From the NCBI GenBank assembly GCA_031394355.1, contig JANNSU010000024.1, positions 1 to 16,705 of the forward strand: 16,705 bases of DNA. Direction: 5' to 3'. The stretch comes from JAEUMY01 sp031394355 (GTDB lineage Bacteria; Pseudomonadota; Gammaproteobacteria; Burkholderiales; Usitatibacteraceae). The translations under genes and the position numbers were made by a program. The notes beneath the pieces are model-generated. The model saw only the letters and a program-made list of their open reading frames with translations, made no database searches and was not told the origin of the DNA. The first letter of the stretch is position 1. The number at the start of each line of letters is the position of its first letter. This document shows positions 1 through 6,810 of this stretch, piece after piece.

Positions 1-222
1 TACGGATTGTGGTACGTAAAATGACTTTTCTCCGACCGTCCCCGGCTTGCATTCAAACGCTCCACCGTTCTGCTCGCAACTAGACGGGTAGTTAGATGCT
101 TGCCGTGCCGCGACTTGTGCAGAAAGACATGCCAGCGCCACTAGCGCAATACATGACAGATACCGGATGAAAGAGAGTGATGTCAGATTCGGAAACGAGA
201 AAAGTGCAGTAGGTCTGTGCAT
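1..222 (-). CDS. Partial secreted protein of unknown function (3' end outside window)
   Basis: On the minus strand an open frame starts at an ATG at 222 and stays open for 74 codons to the window edge, so the C-terminus is missing. The first 40 residues look like a Sec signal peptide. After a polar, Arg-containing N-terminus comes a hydrophobic stretch (CIALVALACLSAQVAA), with likely cleavage near VAA/RQ. The mature part begins polar and has two cysteines about 11 residues apart (SSCEQNGGAFECKPG), which could form a disulphide in the periplasm. I recognise no family. No clear ribosome binding site precedes the ATG, so the exact start is uncertain. The long gene-free stretch upstream would hold its promoter. 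Gene status rests mainly on the signal peptide and the uninterrupted frame. Confidence 0.5.
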   Translation of the reverse strand, partial: MHRPTALFSFPNLTSLSFIRYLSCIALVALACLSAQVAARQASNYPSSCEQNGGAFECKPGTVGEKSFYVPQSV

Positions 223-696
223 GGGGATATTGGCGAAAAGGTTGGTTCGGACCGAAGTGAGCAGTTTCACTATCGGCAATGCGATTGCTCGCGCAAGCTT
301 CCAGGGGTCTTTCTGTATTCGGATTGACTGCGGGGCAACGGCAGAAACAGGATTGCTGATCAGATGCGAAGCGGTGCGGCGGTTTCACCTGAGCGGCAAC
401 CATTGGTGTCCCAAAACAACTGATCTCGGGACAAACGATTGCGCAAGAACTGGGTCAACCCAAAAAGCTTCCGTTTCTCACCCAAAACGGCGCGAACTCT
501 ACCAGACATGATCCAATTTGTATCAAGCGCTATGCAAAAATAGGACAAACCCTACCAACCCCTATAGGGTTTCTGCGCAACAAATTGTGTCCTTCCTGCA
601 ACAATCGGGGCAGTTGCCCCCATTCTTGGGTGCCTATTGATCAGAGCAGAACTCAAGCGGAGAGCTTGAACACGCTCCAGACACAACTGCCTAGGG
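223..696. other. Gene-free stretch between secreted protein and pgi remnant
   Basis: I see no convincing coding region here. Short open frames on both strands have no start signals or recognisable protein features. Visible structures are a perfect 8-bp inverted repeat around 547-572, a GGGGCA/TGCCCC inverted repeat at 607-620, and a distant CAATTTGT/ACAAATTG pair (514-521, 580-587). Promoter elements for the minus-strand gene at 222 could lie here, but none is clear. Confidence 0.5.
547..572. repeat. 8-bp perfect inverted repeat (AAACCCTA / TAGGGTTT)
   Basis: AAACCCTA at 547-554 is the exact reverse complement of TAGGGTTT at 565-572, with a 10-base spacer. No T-run follows on either strand, so it does not look like an intrinsic terminator. 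A regulatory site or a short hairpin is possible. Its role is unknown. Confidence 0.4.
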
Positions 697-972
697 TCAC
701 TTGCGAATATTCGCAATCAGCCCCCGCGTAGAAGCATCCAGCCCCCCCGCCCCGCCCGCGACGAGCACCTTCTCCACCGCCTGCGCCGCCACCTTCCCCA
801 GCTCAACCCGCCACTAATCAAACGAGTTGAGCCCCCAGATCACGCCTTGCACAAACACCTTGTGTTCATACAACGCGATGAGCGCGCCGAGGCTGGCGGG
901 ATCGAGTGATGGCAGGAGCAGTGTGTTGCTGGGCCGGTTGCCGGGGAAGTGGCGTTGCAGAGACTCATCATG
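697..972 (-). pseudogene. pgi: Glucose-6-phosphate isomerase, C-terminal remnant with in-frame amber codon
   Basis: The minus strand encodes the hallmark end of phosphoglucose isomerase: FPGNRPSNTLLL, then ALIALYEHKVFVQGVIWG, then NSFD. At that point a TAG codon (816-814) replaces the Gln expected in the family motif NSFDQWGVELGK. The frame then continues as WRVELGKVAAQAVEKV and ends LDASTRGLIANIRK at a TGA (699-697), which is a normal Pgi terminus. Only about the last 90 codons exist, against roughly 550 for a whole enzyme. The Gly of QWG is also changed to Arg. The fragment has no catalytic domain and begins exactly where the upstream ABC-transporter gene stops. It is a decayed remnant, probably left by a recombination or deletion. 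An intact pgi copy elsewhere is likely but cannot be seen here. Confidence 0.88.
701..716. repeat. Palindrome TTGCGAATATTCGCAA, copy 1
   Basis: A perfect 16-bp palindrome and the longest of five sites sharing the CGAATATTCG core in this window. It lies within the last codons (ANIRK) of the pgi remnant. Confidence 0.85.
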
Positions 973-2545
973 CCGGTGCCTTCGCCCTGCCAAGCCGCCG
1001 CTCGCCAAGGAGAAACGCAGCCTCGATACCGACCGCCAGCAAGGCGGCCGGGACAGCGCCTGCCAGGAGCATGGCGTTGTCGTTGAGCGCCAGCCCCGAC
1101 ACGATGCGCTCGCCAAAGCCCCCTGCACCGATGAAGGCTGCGATGGTCGCCGTGCCGACGTTGATGACCGCAGAAGTCTTGATGCCTGCGAGGATGACAG
1201 GCATCGCCAGCGGCAACTCGATTGAACGCAGAATGTCCGCTTTCACCATGCCCAGAGATAGTCCTGCGAGACGCAGAGTGTGCGGCACCTGCGCGAGCCC
1301 CACTTCGGTGCCGCGCACTATGGGCAGCAAGCCATACAACGCCAGTGCGATCAGGGCTGGCACGGCGCCGATGGTCCCGGTAAGCGGGATCAGCATGGCG
1401 AGCAGCGCGAGGGATGGAATGGTCTGAATGACGCCCACCACACCCAACACCATGGCCCGTGCGCGCGGTACGCGAAAGGCGAAGATGCCGAGCGGGATGC
1501 CCAGCACGATACTGGCTGCGAGCGACGCCAGGACCAGCCCGATGTGTTCGACTGCGAGACGCGCCAGATCAGGACCGGTCAGCGCCTGCCAGAACGCGGC
1601 ACCAAAGCTGGCAGGGGGTGCAGTACTCGCTGGTAGCGGCTGTTTGCCATCGGGAAGTGCAGCGATGCGAGCAGCCAACCAGCCCGCAGCAACTGCAGCC
1701 ACGGGCCGGCCTGCCCCGGCTGCGCCCGCCTCGGCCTCCGCGTTGAGGCGACGCATGGTTGCCTCATCCAGCGCACCTTGCAGCGCAGCCAGCCGCTGCC
1801 AGGCCGCCGCATGACGCGTGGGCACATCCAGCCGATGCAGGAGCAGCGCGTCGTAGCGCGGGAAGAAGCGCTTGTCGTCCACGAGAACCACCAGATCATG
1901 CCGGGCGATCTGCGCATCGGTGGCGTAGACATCCATCAGATCAATTTCGCCCGCCGCCATGGCAGCGTAGGCGAGCCCGTGGTCCAGGCCGCGCACGCTG
2001 CCGCCTTTCAGTCCGTATGCAGCGACCACGCCTTTCCAGCCATCCGCGCGGCCGATGAATTCATGGGTGAAACCTGCCTTGAGGTCCGGATGAGCCGCAA
2101 GATCGGACAACCTGGCGAGCCCGCGCGATCGCGCCACGCTCCCGCGTACACCGATCGCATAGGTATTGTTGAAGCCCAGCGGTACGGCAGCCGCCACACC
2201 AAGCGGCGCCAGCAGCCGGTTAAGCTCCGCCAGAGGCGGCACCCGCTCCAGCTTCAGGATTTCGCGTGCGATGGTGCCGCTGTAATCCGGGTAGACGTCA
2301 ATCTCGCCCGCCTGCAAGGCGGCGAAAACGATGGCCGTGTTGCCAAGGCCCTGTCGATGGGTGGCGACACCACCGGCATTCACGACCGACTGACGCAGAA
2401 TCTCTCCCAGAATGAAGGACTCGGTAAAGCGCTTTGACCCGACCACAAGTGGCTCGGCCGCCGCCAGCGGCAGCGAGGCGGTCAGCAGCAGCACGGCGAG
2501 GCATTGCGCGACGCGCTGGATTCGATGCGGGAGCATGGCGAACAT
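968..2545 (-). CDS. Fused substrate-binding/permease protein of a glycine betaine/choline-type ABC importer
   Basis: Predicted to bind a compatible solute (betaine, choline or carnitine class) and carry it across the inner membrane. The protein has 525 residues from the ATG at 2545. Residues 1-30 form a signal peptide ending LPLAAA. Residues 31 to about 300 are a type-II binding protein of the OpuC/QAT family, opening with LVVGSKRFTESFILGEI and containing GEIDVYPDYSGT. Residues about 320-520 form a multi-span permease with the EAA-type cytoplasmic loop (LAGLSLGMVKADILRSIELP). The order is binding protein first and permease second, the reverse of many OpuF/OpuA fusions. The start is chosen for signal-peptide fit and a weak AGG 5 bases upstream; 2536 is an alternative. 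No ATPase gene lies on either side, so it needs a partner encoded elsewhere. A pgi fragment touches its 3' end. The ligand is inferred from family only. Confidence 0.87.
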   Translation of the reverse strand: MFAMLPHRIQRVAQCLAVLLLTASLPLAAAEPLVVGSKRFTESFILGEILRQSVVNAGGVATHRQGLGNTAIVFAALQAGEIDVYPDYSGTIAREILKLERVPPLAELNRLLAPLGVAAAVPLGFNNTYAIGVRGSVARSRGLARLSDLAAHPDLKAGFTHEFIGRADGWKGVVAAYGLKGGSVRGLDHGLAYAAMAAGEIDLMDVYATDAQIARHDLVVLVDDKRFFPRYDALLLHRLDVPTRHAAAWQRLAALQGALDEATMRRLNAEAEAGAAGAGRPVAAVAAGWLAARIAALPDGKQPLPASTAPPASFGAAFWQALTGPDLARLAVEHIGLVLASLAASIVLGIPLGIFAFRVPRARAMVLGVVGVIQTIPSLALLAMLIPLTGTIGAVPALIALALYGLLPIVRGTEVGLAQVPHTLRLAGLSLGMVKADILRSIELPLAMPVILAGIKTSAVINVGTATIAAFIGAGGFGERIVSGLALNDNAMLLAGAVPAALLAVGIEAAFLLGERRLGRAKAPA

Positions 2546-2619
2546 GAAGGCCTGTCGGTAAGGTGTCGCGTTATCTGCAGCGCGGCGTAGACAGGGGTAT
2601 TCTACGGCCCTCTCTGCCC

Positions 2620-3390
2620 ATGACTCCCCTCGAACACTTTCCCACGGCCACCGCGCCCAACGCGCCCACCACGCCGTCGCCCACAACACTCGCAGCCGCG
2701 TTGCGCGCAAAGGGGTTCGCGTTCGTTCCAGGTGCCGACTTTCGCGAGGCGCTTGACCTGGCTGACCTGTCCGACGTGGAGTGGGCTCGCTTCGCCGCGA
2801 GCTGGGATGGCATGGCGCGCGATCAATACATGGGAGATGGCGGTCGCTACCGGTTCCGCCGCTATGCCACGCTCGCCGCAGACAAAGCAGGCCACATCAC
2901 CGTGGCTGCCCATCAGCCACACTATCAAAGCAATGAATACAATCGGCTGAACGGCGGCGTGGCGCGCTGGTTCGAGCCCATTCCCGATGCAGTCCTGCAA
3001 GGCCCCATCCTCACGCGAATATTCGCAACAGGCACCGCGATCTTCTCGTTGCTGAAACCGGGTGTTCCGAGCCATGTCGAAACGCACCAGTTCCGCATCC
3101 AGGCCAGCACGCGGGAGCCCGGCAAGCCCACGCCAGAAGGCGTGCACCGTGATGGCGTGGACGTTGTCATGGTGATGATGGTGACACGGGAGAACATCGA
3201 AAGCGGCACCACCACGATCCATGCTCCTGATGGCGCAATCCTCGACAGTTTCACGCTTACCCGGCCCTTCGACGCCGCCTTGCTGGATGACCACCGTTGC
3301 CTGCATGGTGTCACGGCGGTGAGGCCGCTGGATCCGGCAAAACCTGCCTGGCGCGATGTGCTGGTCGTCACCTGGCGCGCAGAGAAGTAG
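2620..3390 (+). CDS. 2-oxoglutarate/Fe(II)-dependent dioxygenase (2OG-Fe_Oxy_2 family)
   Basis: A 256-residue cytosolic protein matching the family that includes L-isoleucine 4-hydroxylase-type amino-acid dioxygenases. The iron-binding facial triad is visible: His176 and Asp178 in EGVHRDGVD and His229 in DDHRCLHGV. Arg245 in WRDVLVVTW is the likely 2-oxoglutarate anchor. The length fits the family. The ATG at 2620 is preferred because upstream in-frame residues are low-complexity and would run into the divergent promoter. The N-terminal 25 residues are Pro/Thr/Ala-rich and probably disordered. The gene is transcribed away from the ABC-transporter gene with about 74 bp between starts, so shared control is possible. 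That makes an amino acid or osmolyte substrate a reasonable guess, but the substrate cannot be read from the sequence. Confidence 0.85.
   Translation: MTPLEHFPTATAPNAPTTPSPTTLAAALRAKGFAFVPGADFREALDLADLSDVEWARFAASWDGMARDQYMGDGGRYRFRRYATLAADKAGHITVAAHQPHYQSNEYNRLNGGVARWFEPIPDAVLQGPILTRIFATGTAIFSLLKPGVPSHVETHQFRIQASTREPGKPTPEGVHRDGVDVVMVMMVTRENIESGTTTIHAPDGAILDSFTLTRPFDAALLDDHRCLHGVTAVRPLDPAKPAWRDVLVVTWRAEK
3015..3026. repeat. Palindrome GCGAATATTCGC, copy 2 (inside dioxygenase gene)
   Basis: A perfect 12-bp palindrome within the dioxygenase coding sequence, read there as Arg-Ile-Phe-Ala. This is a different frame from copies 1 and 4, so protein conservation does not explain the shared DNA. Confidence 0.8.
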
Positions 3391-3501
3391 GCGTCGTGAT
3401 GCGCAGCAATCTTCCGGGCAGGGTCAGTGCGGGCAGGTTCAGGACTGGCAGTTTGTTGAATTTCTATTGCGTGTCAACGAAGCGTGCTGGACGCCGGGCA
3501 C

Positions 3502-3597
3502 TTCCCTCTTTTCCGAATAGGGATTGAGGGAGATTTGCAGCGTATCGCACTGGCAAAGGACTGAAATCCCCCTCGATCCCCCTTTTCCAAAGGGGGA
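3502..3597. repeat. MITE-like inverted-repeat element in the dioxygenase-mobA intergenic region
   Basis: The 334-bp gap between the dioxygenase and mobA holds a palindromic element. The left arm (3502-3540) includes GGGATTGAGGGAGATTTGCAG. The right arm (3561-3597) includes CTGAAATCCCCCTCGATCCC, close to its reverse complement: 15 of 17 bases match in the GGGAT-GAGGG-GATTT core. The right arm ends in a separate 9-bp hairpin (TCCCCCTTT, loop TCC, AAAGGGGGA, 3577-3597). Runs of this AAATCCCCCTC...CCTTTxxAAAGGGGGA type are familiar as dispersed non-coding repeats in proteobacterial genomes. It encodes nothing and could fold in RNA or act as a transcription stop. The rest of the gap (3391-3501, 3598-3724) shows no gene. 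Confidence 0.6.
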
Positions 3598-3724
3598 CGA
3601 TTCACATCATGTGCGCACCGAGAGTGTGAGAAATCAAAATCAACAAGCTGCCAGGACATCAACCCTGCCCTGCCAGCCTGATGTGCCACACTTCGGCCTT
3701 CCGCAAATCCTCAAGCCCTGACCG

Positions 3725-4321
3725 ATGCATTCTGCCCTTCCCCGCCCCCCTGTCACCGGACTCATCCTCGCTGGCGGTCGCGGCTCGCGCATGGGCCACG
3801 TGGACAAGGGGCTGCAATCCTTTCGGGGCAAGCCGTTGGTCGCGCATGTGATTGACCGACTTTCGCCGCAGGTGGGGGAGTTGCTCATCAATGCCAACCA
3901 GAATCTCGATGCCTATTCGGCATTCGGTCATCGGGTGATCGCAGACGAGGTACCCGGCTTCGCGGGACCGCTGGCCGGGTTCGAACGCGGGCTGACGCAT
4001 GCCACACACGATCTCGTGATCACAGCCCCCTGTGACTCACCGTTCCTGCCGGAAGATCTGGTGAGCCGCATGCTGGCGCAGCTTTCCCAACATCGCGCAG
4101 ACGTGGCCGTGGCGAAGACCGGTGACCAGGCTCACCCGGTGTTCTGCCTCATGAAAAAAGAGCTGCTGGCTTCCCTGTGCGCGTTTCTCGAGAGCGGTCA
4201 GAGGAAGATTGACCGCTGGTATCCCGCGCATCGCGTGGTCGAAGTGGCCTTCGATGATCAGCCAGACGCGTTCCTCAACATCAACACGCCAGCGGAAAAG
4301 GCCGCCCTGGAGCGGGCCTGA
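3725..4321 (+). CDS. mobA: Molybdenum cofactor guanylyltransferase
   Basis: Transfers GMP from GTP to molybdopterin-Mo, giving the bis-MGD cofactor used by enzymes such as nitrate, formate and DMSO-type reductases. At 198 residues it has the usual MobA length. The nucleotide-binding signature LAGGRGSRMG spans 15-24, with the conserved Lys28 after it (DKGL). GPLAG is at 81-85, the metal-binding Asp lies in TAPCDSPFLP (about 104), HPVF is at 137-140, and NINTPAE is near the C-terminus. It acts in the cytosol. No clear ribosome binding site is seen, but the ATG at 3725 places the glycine-rich loop correctly. It converges with the next gene across only 18 bp and no other Moco gene is in the window, so it stands alone here. 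Confidence 0.95.
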   Translation: MHSALPRPPVTGLILAGGRGSRMGHVDKGLQSFRGKPLVAHVIDRLSPQVGELLINANQNLDAYSAFGHRVIADEVPGFAGPLAGFERGLTHATHDLVITAPCDSPFLPEDLVSRMLAQLSQHRADVAVAKTGDQAHPVFCLMKKELLASLCAFLESGQRKIDRWYPAHRVVEVAFDDQPDAFLNINTPAEKAALERA

Positions 4322-4339
4322 CCTTTTCGCAGCAAGGCA

Positions 4340-6526
4340 TCAGTTGTCGATGTAGCGACGGCGCTGGGTTTCCAGCAGCTTCCAGCGCACTACCGGGATG
4401 TCGCCGATGACATCCATCGGCAAGCGGCACGCGACGGTATCGGATTGAAATCTGATCCGCGTTTCCATGGGCTCGAATCCCGTGATCATCGTTGCCCCAA
4501 AGTGGCTGCCCGCCGAGAGCAACTCCGAAAACTCCGAAGGCGTGGTCAAGGTGGCCCGCCCTGACCGCAGCACCATCAAGGCATCTCCTGGCGGCGTAAC
4601 GACTTCACCCGCCTTGAACCGGATGACCTCCGCCGCGCGCAAGAGCCGATGTAGCGTCACCCCCGACACGTTGTCGGCAAAGAGCCAGCAGTTACGCAGG
4701 AATTCCAGATCATCCAGTGATTCGAGCAGCCCGCCTTGCGTCACGCCCGTCACGAAATCGAGATACAAGTCGCGCGGCAGGCGCAACACCTGCACAAAGC
4801 TGATTGCCCGGCAGGTCTCCACAGCCGTCGAGCCCAGCAGCGCTGGTGTTTCGCCCAGAATGGAGCCGGCCGACACCTGGCTTGAACCGCTCCTGCCCGA
4901 ACGCAACAACTCCGCCAGACCGCTCACGATGAGATAGACCGCGTCCAGCGGTTCGTTCTCCTTGTACAGCAGCACCTGCGGGTTGAACGGCAGGATGCGG
5001 CCATTCATGAGATGGCGGATGCGATGCACCGGCGCATTCGGAAAGTAGTTGTGCAGATACTTGAATGCCTGGTTGCGCAATGGTTCCGTGATGCCTTCGA
5101 TCAGCACATCCACCGTGCCAAACGGCGCGCCGGAGCCAATGGCCCGCTCGTCTTCGGTCAGCTTCCGCGAGGTATGCGCCAGGATCAGTTTTTTCGATTT
5201 GTCCTTCACGAAGTCGCGCGCTTCACCGTGGATCATTCCACCGCCGATGTCTATCTTCTTGACATCTGCAGGCTCGGCGTAGGCGGCGCGGGTGCGCTCG
5301 TACAACGCCTGGCTGATGCCGACGGGCGAATTGTCCGGCGCGATCATCTTCTTCAGCACGTCGTCGGACGCGATATCGGCCAGGTGTGCGTAGCTGCGAT
5401 AGCCGCCCTCCCACAGGACACGAAAGTTGAAAATGGTGGTCTCCACCGGATGCGGAGACATGATCGGACGGACCTCCAGACCTTCGAAGTCGTTCCATTC
5501 GTCCAGCACCAGATCGTGAACATTGAACAAGTGCGAGAACTCGGACTCCGGCACCCGCATGAGGCAGGAGAGCTTCTTGAAGACCGACATCCTGACCATC
5601 GGTACCGCGTAATAGGCGATACGATGGTCGCCGCGAATCAGTGCGGTCAGCCCGGCAAGGTGGTCGTCATGACAGTGCGTGTGGAAGATGCCGTCGATCT
5701 CGTTCACGCCGATGCCCAGCGCCATCAGCGAGTACTCGATGTTGGGGCCCGCATCAACCAGATAAACGCGTCCTTGAAAGAGCACGATGCTGCCCACGGT
5801 CGGGCGGTTGATATCCCAGCCGTCACCGTCACCCGTGTGGGCAACGGCAAAGTAGTCACGGACCAGGAAATGATGGTCGAGTGTGTAGGGGCTTTCAAAC
5901 GCCTCGTCCGGACCCAGATTCAAGTCCACTTCCACATGATTACCACGATGGCTGATCCGGAACACGTTGGTGCGCAGGCGCTTGATCATGACGCCATTGG
6001 CAATCTCGACTTCCTCGCGCTCAACCAGAATCGGATGCGTCAGCTCCTCGGTGGGCAGGATCCTGCCAAACGCGAACGCGAGCTTCATGCGCATCAGTTC
6101 GTCGGCATAGGCCGGCTCAACCCCCGCATGTATGAGCTCCTCCCTCGTCGATAGCCCGTAGTTGCCGCGGAACAGATACTCCATCTGTGCCCGTACCTGG
6201 CTCCTGGAGCCGACGATCATGGGACGTGAGCCATCATTGCAGGGATGACCTGGGATGATCATTCCCTGCTTGTAGAGCATCTGCAGAACCGGAAACTCGG
6301 AATGGTTCGATGGCCGACCGTTCTCGATCGGCAGATCCGACAGCAAGATGGCATTCGGCCCGGTCTCGCACTCGACGCCCTTTACCTCGGTGGCAACGAT
6401 GAGCCCGCGTCGGACCAGATGCTTGACGGCATCAACGGGACAGCCACACAGGATGCGCAGTCCGGCCGCTGGAATCTCCACCCAGAAGACACCCGTCGTG
6501 ACTGCAATCTTCTTGATGGAAGACAT
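4340..6526 (-). CDS. Metallo-beta-lactamase-fold hydrolase fused to two cyclic-nucleotide-binding-like domains
   Basis: A 728-residue protein. Residues about 1-190 form an N-terminal region I do not recognise. Residues about 240-440 carry a metallo-beta-lactamase domain with the dinuclear metal motif HTHCHDDH (His284, His286, Asp288, His289), and further likely ligands at His359, Asp384 and His433. Two cNMP-binding beta-barrels follow, at about 510-594 and 622-707. In the first, the phosphate-binding cassette reads LGETPALLGSTAVETCRA, with the usual Pro-Arg pair changed. In the second, FGA replaces FGE. Canonical cAMP/cGMP binding is therefore doubtful. The start at 6526 is fixed by AGGGGA at 6536-6531 on the minus strand, four bases before ATG. 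An upstream ATG at 6580 lacks such a site. No signal peptide is present. Substrate and ligand are unknown; a hydrolase gated by its C-terminal sensor domains is the simplest reading. Confidence 0.85.
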   Translation of the reverse strand: MSSIKKIAVTTGVFWVEIPAAGLRILCGCPVDAVKHLVRRGLIVATEVKGVECETGPNAILLSDLPIENGRPSNHSEFPVLQMLYKQGMIIPGHPCNDGSRPMIVGSRSQVRAQMEYLFRGNYGLSTREELIHAGVEPAYADELMRMKLAFAFGRILPTEELTHPILVEREEVEIANGVMIKRLRTNVFRISHRGNHVEVDLNLGPDEAFESPYTLDHHFLVRDYFAVAHTGDGDGWDINRPTVGSIVLFQGRVYLVDAGPNIEYSLMALGIGVNEIDGIFHTHCHDDHLAGLTALIRGDHRIAYYAVPMVRMSVFKKLSCLMRVPESEFSHLFNVHDLVLDEWNDFEGLEVRPIMSPHPVETTIFNFRVLWEGGYRSYAHLADIASDDVLKKMIAPDNSPVGISQALYERTRAAYAEPADVKKIDIGGGMIHGEARDFVKDKSKKLILAHTSRKLTEDERAIGSGAPFGTVDVLIEGITEPLRNQAFKYLHNYFPNAPVHRIRHLMNGRILPFNPQVLLYKENEPLDAVYLIVSGLAELLRSGRSGSSQVSAGSILGETPALLGSTAVETCRAISFVQVLRLPRDLYLDFVTGVTQGGLLESLDDLEFLRNCWLFADNVSGVTLHRLLRAAEVIRFKAGEVVTPPGDALMVLRSGRATLTTPSEFSELLSAGSHFGATMITGFEPMETRIRFQSDTVACRLPMDVIGDIPVVRWKLLETQRRRYIDN

Positions 6527-6650
6527 ATCATCCCCTGCCCGGCTCTGCCAGGTCTGTTGTAGGTTTTTGTCTGCATCCATTGCCCAATCGCTGCCCCTGA
6601 CCGGAAGCCGGACCAGGGAAACGTGTCAATCGATGCAGGGTAAAGTGGCG

Positions 6651-6677
6651 TGGCAGGTACGGCAGGTATGGCAGGAC
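6651..6677. repeat. Three imperfect 9-bp tandem repeats (GGCAGGTAY)
   Basis: GGCAGGTAC (6652-6660), GGCAGGTAT (6661-6669) and GGCAGGAC (6670-6677) follow each other in the 284-bp divergent region between the hydrolase fusion and the 2'-5' RNA ligase-like gene. They could be a simple slippage tract or a set of protein-binding sites. Confidence 0.5.
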
Positions 6678-6703
6678 AGGCAACACTGAACAAGCTCAAT
6701 GGA

Positions 6704-6713
6704 CGAATATTCG
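6704..6713. repeat. Palindrome CGAATATTCG, copy 3 (intergenic)
   Basis: A perfect 10-bp palindrome flanked on the right by C, so one arm keeps the longer GCGAATATTCGC form. It lies about 100 bp before the ATG of the RNA ligase-like gene. Confidence 0.75.
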
Positions 6714-6810
6714 CAGATAGGCATCACTCCCGCAACCGAGCATCACGTTGGTGATCAATCGGCCTGATTGCGTTGATCCGAGACACCCCGCAAGTCAGAC
6801 CCACACCGGC

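Noticed and set aside
167..511. 114-codon plus-strand frame in the left gene-free stretch
   Set aside because: Composition and sequence look random, there is no ribosome binding site, and it overlaps the signal-peptide gene on the other strand.
5012..6154. 380-codon open frame on the plus strand opposite the metallo-beta-lactamase fusion
   Set aside because: It is antisense to a gene with clear metal motifs and a good ribosome binding site. The translated product has no recognisable motif and is a by-product of GC-rich codon use.
6624..6629. TTGACA on the minus strand upstream of the metallo-beta-lactamase fusion gene
   Set aside because: No acceptable -10 hexamer is found at 16-18 bp spacing.
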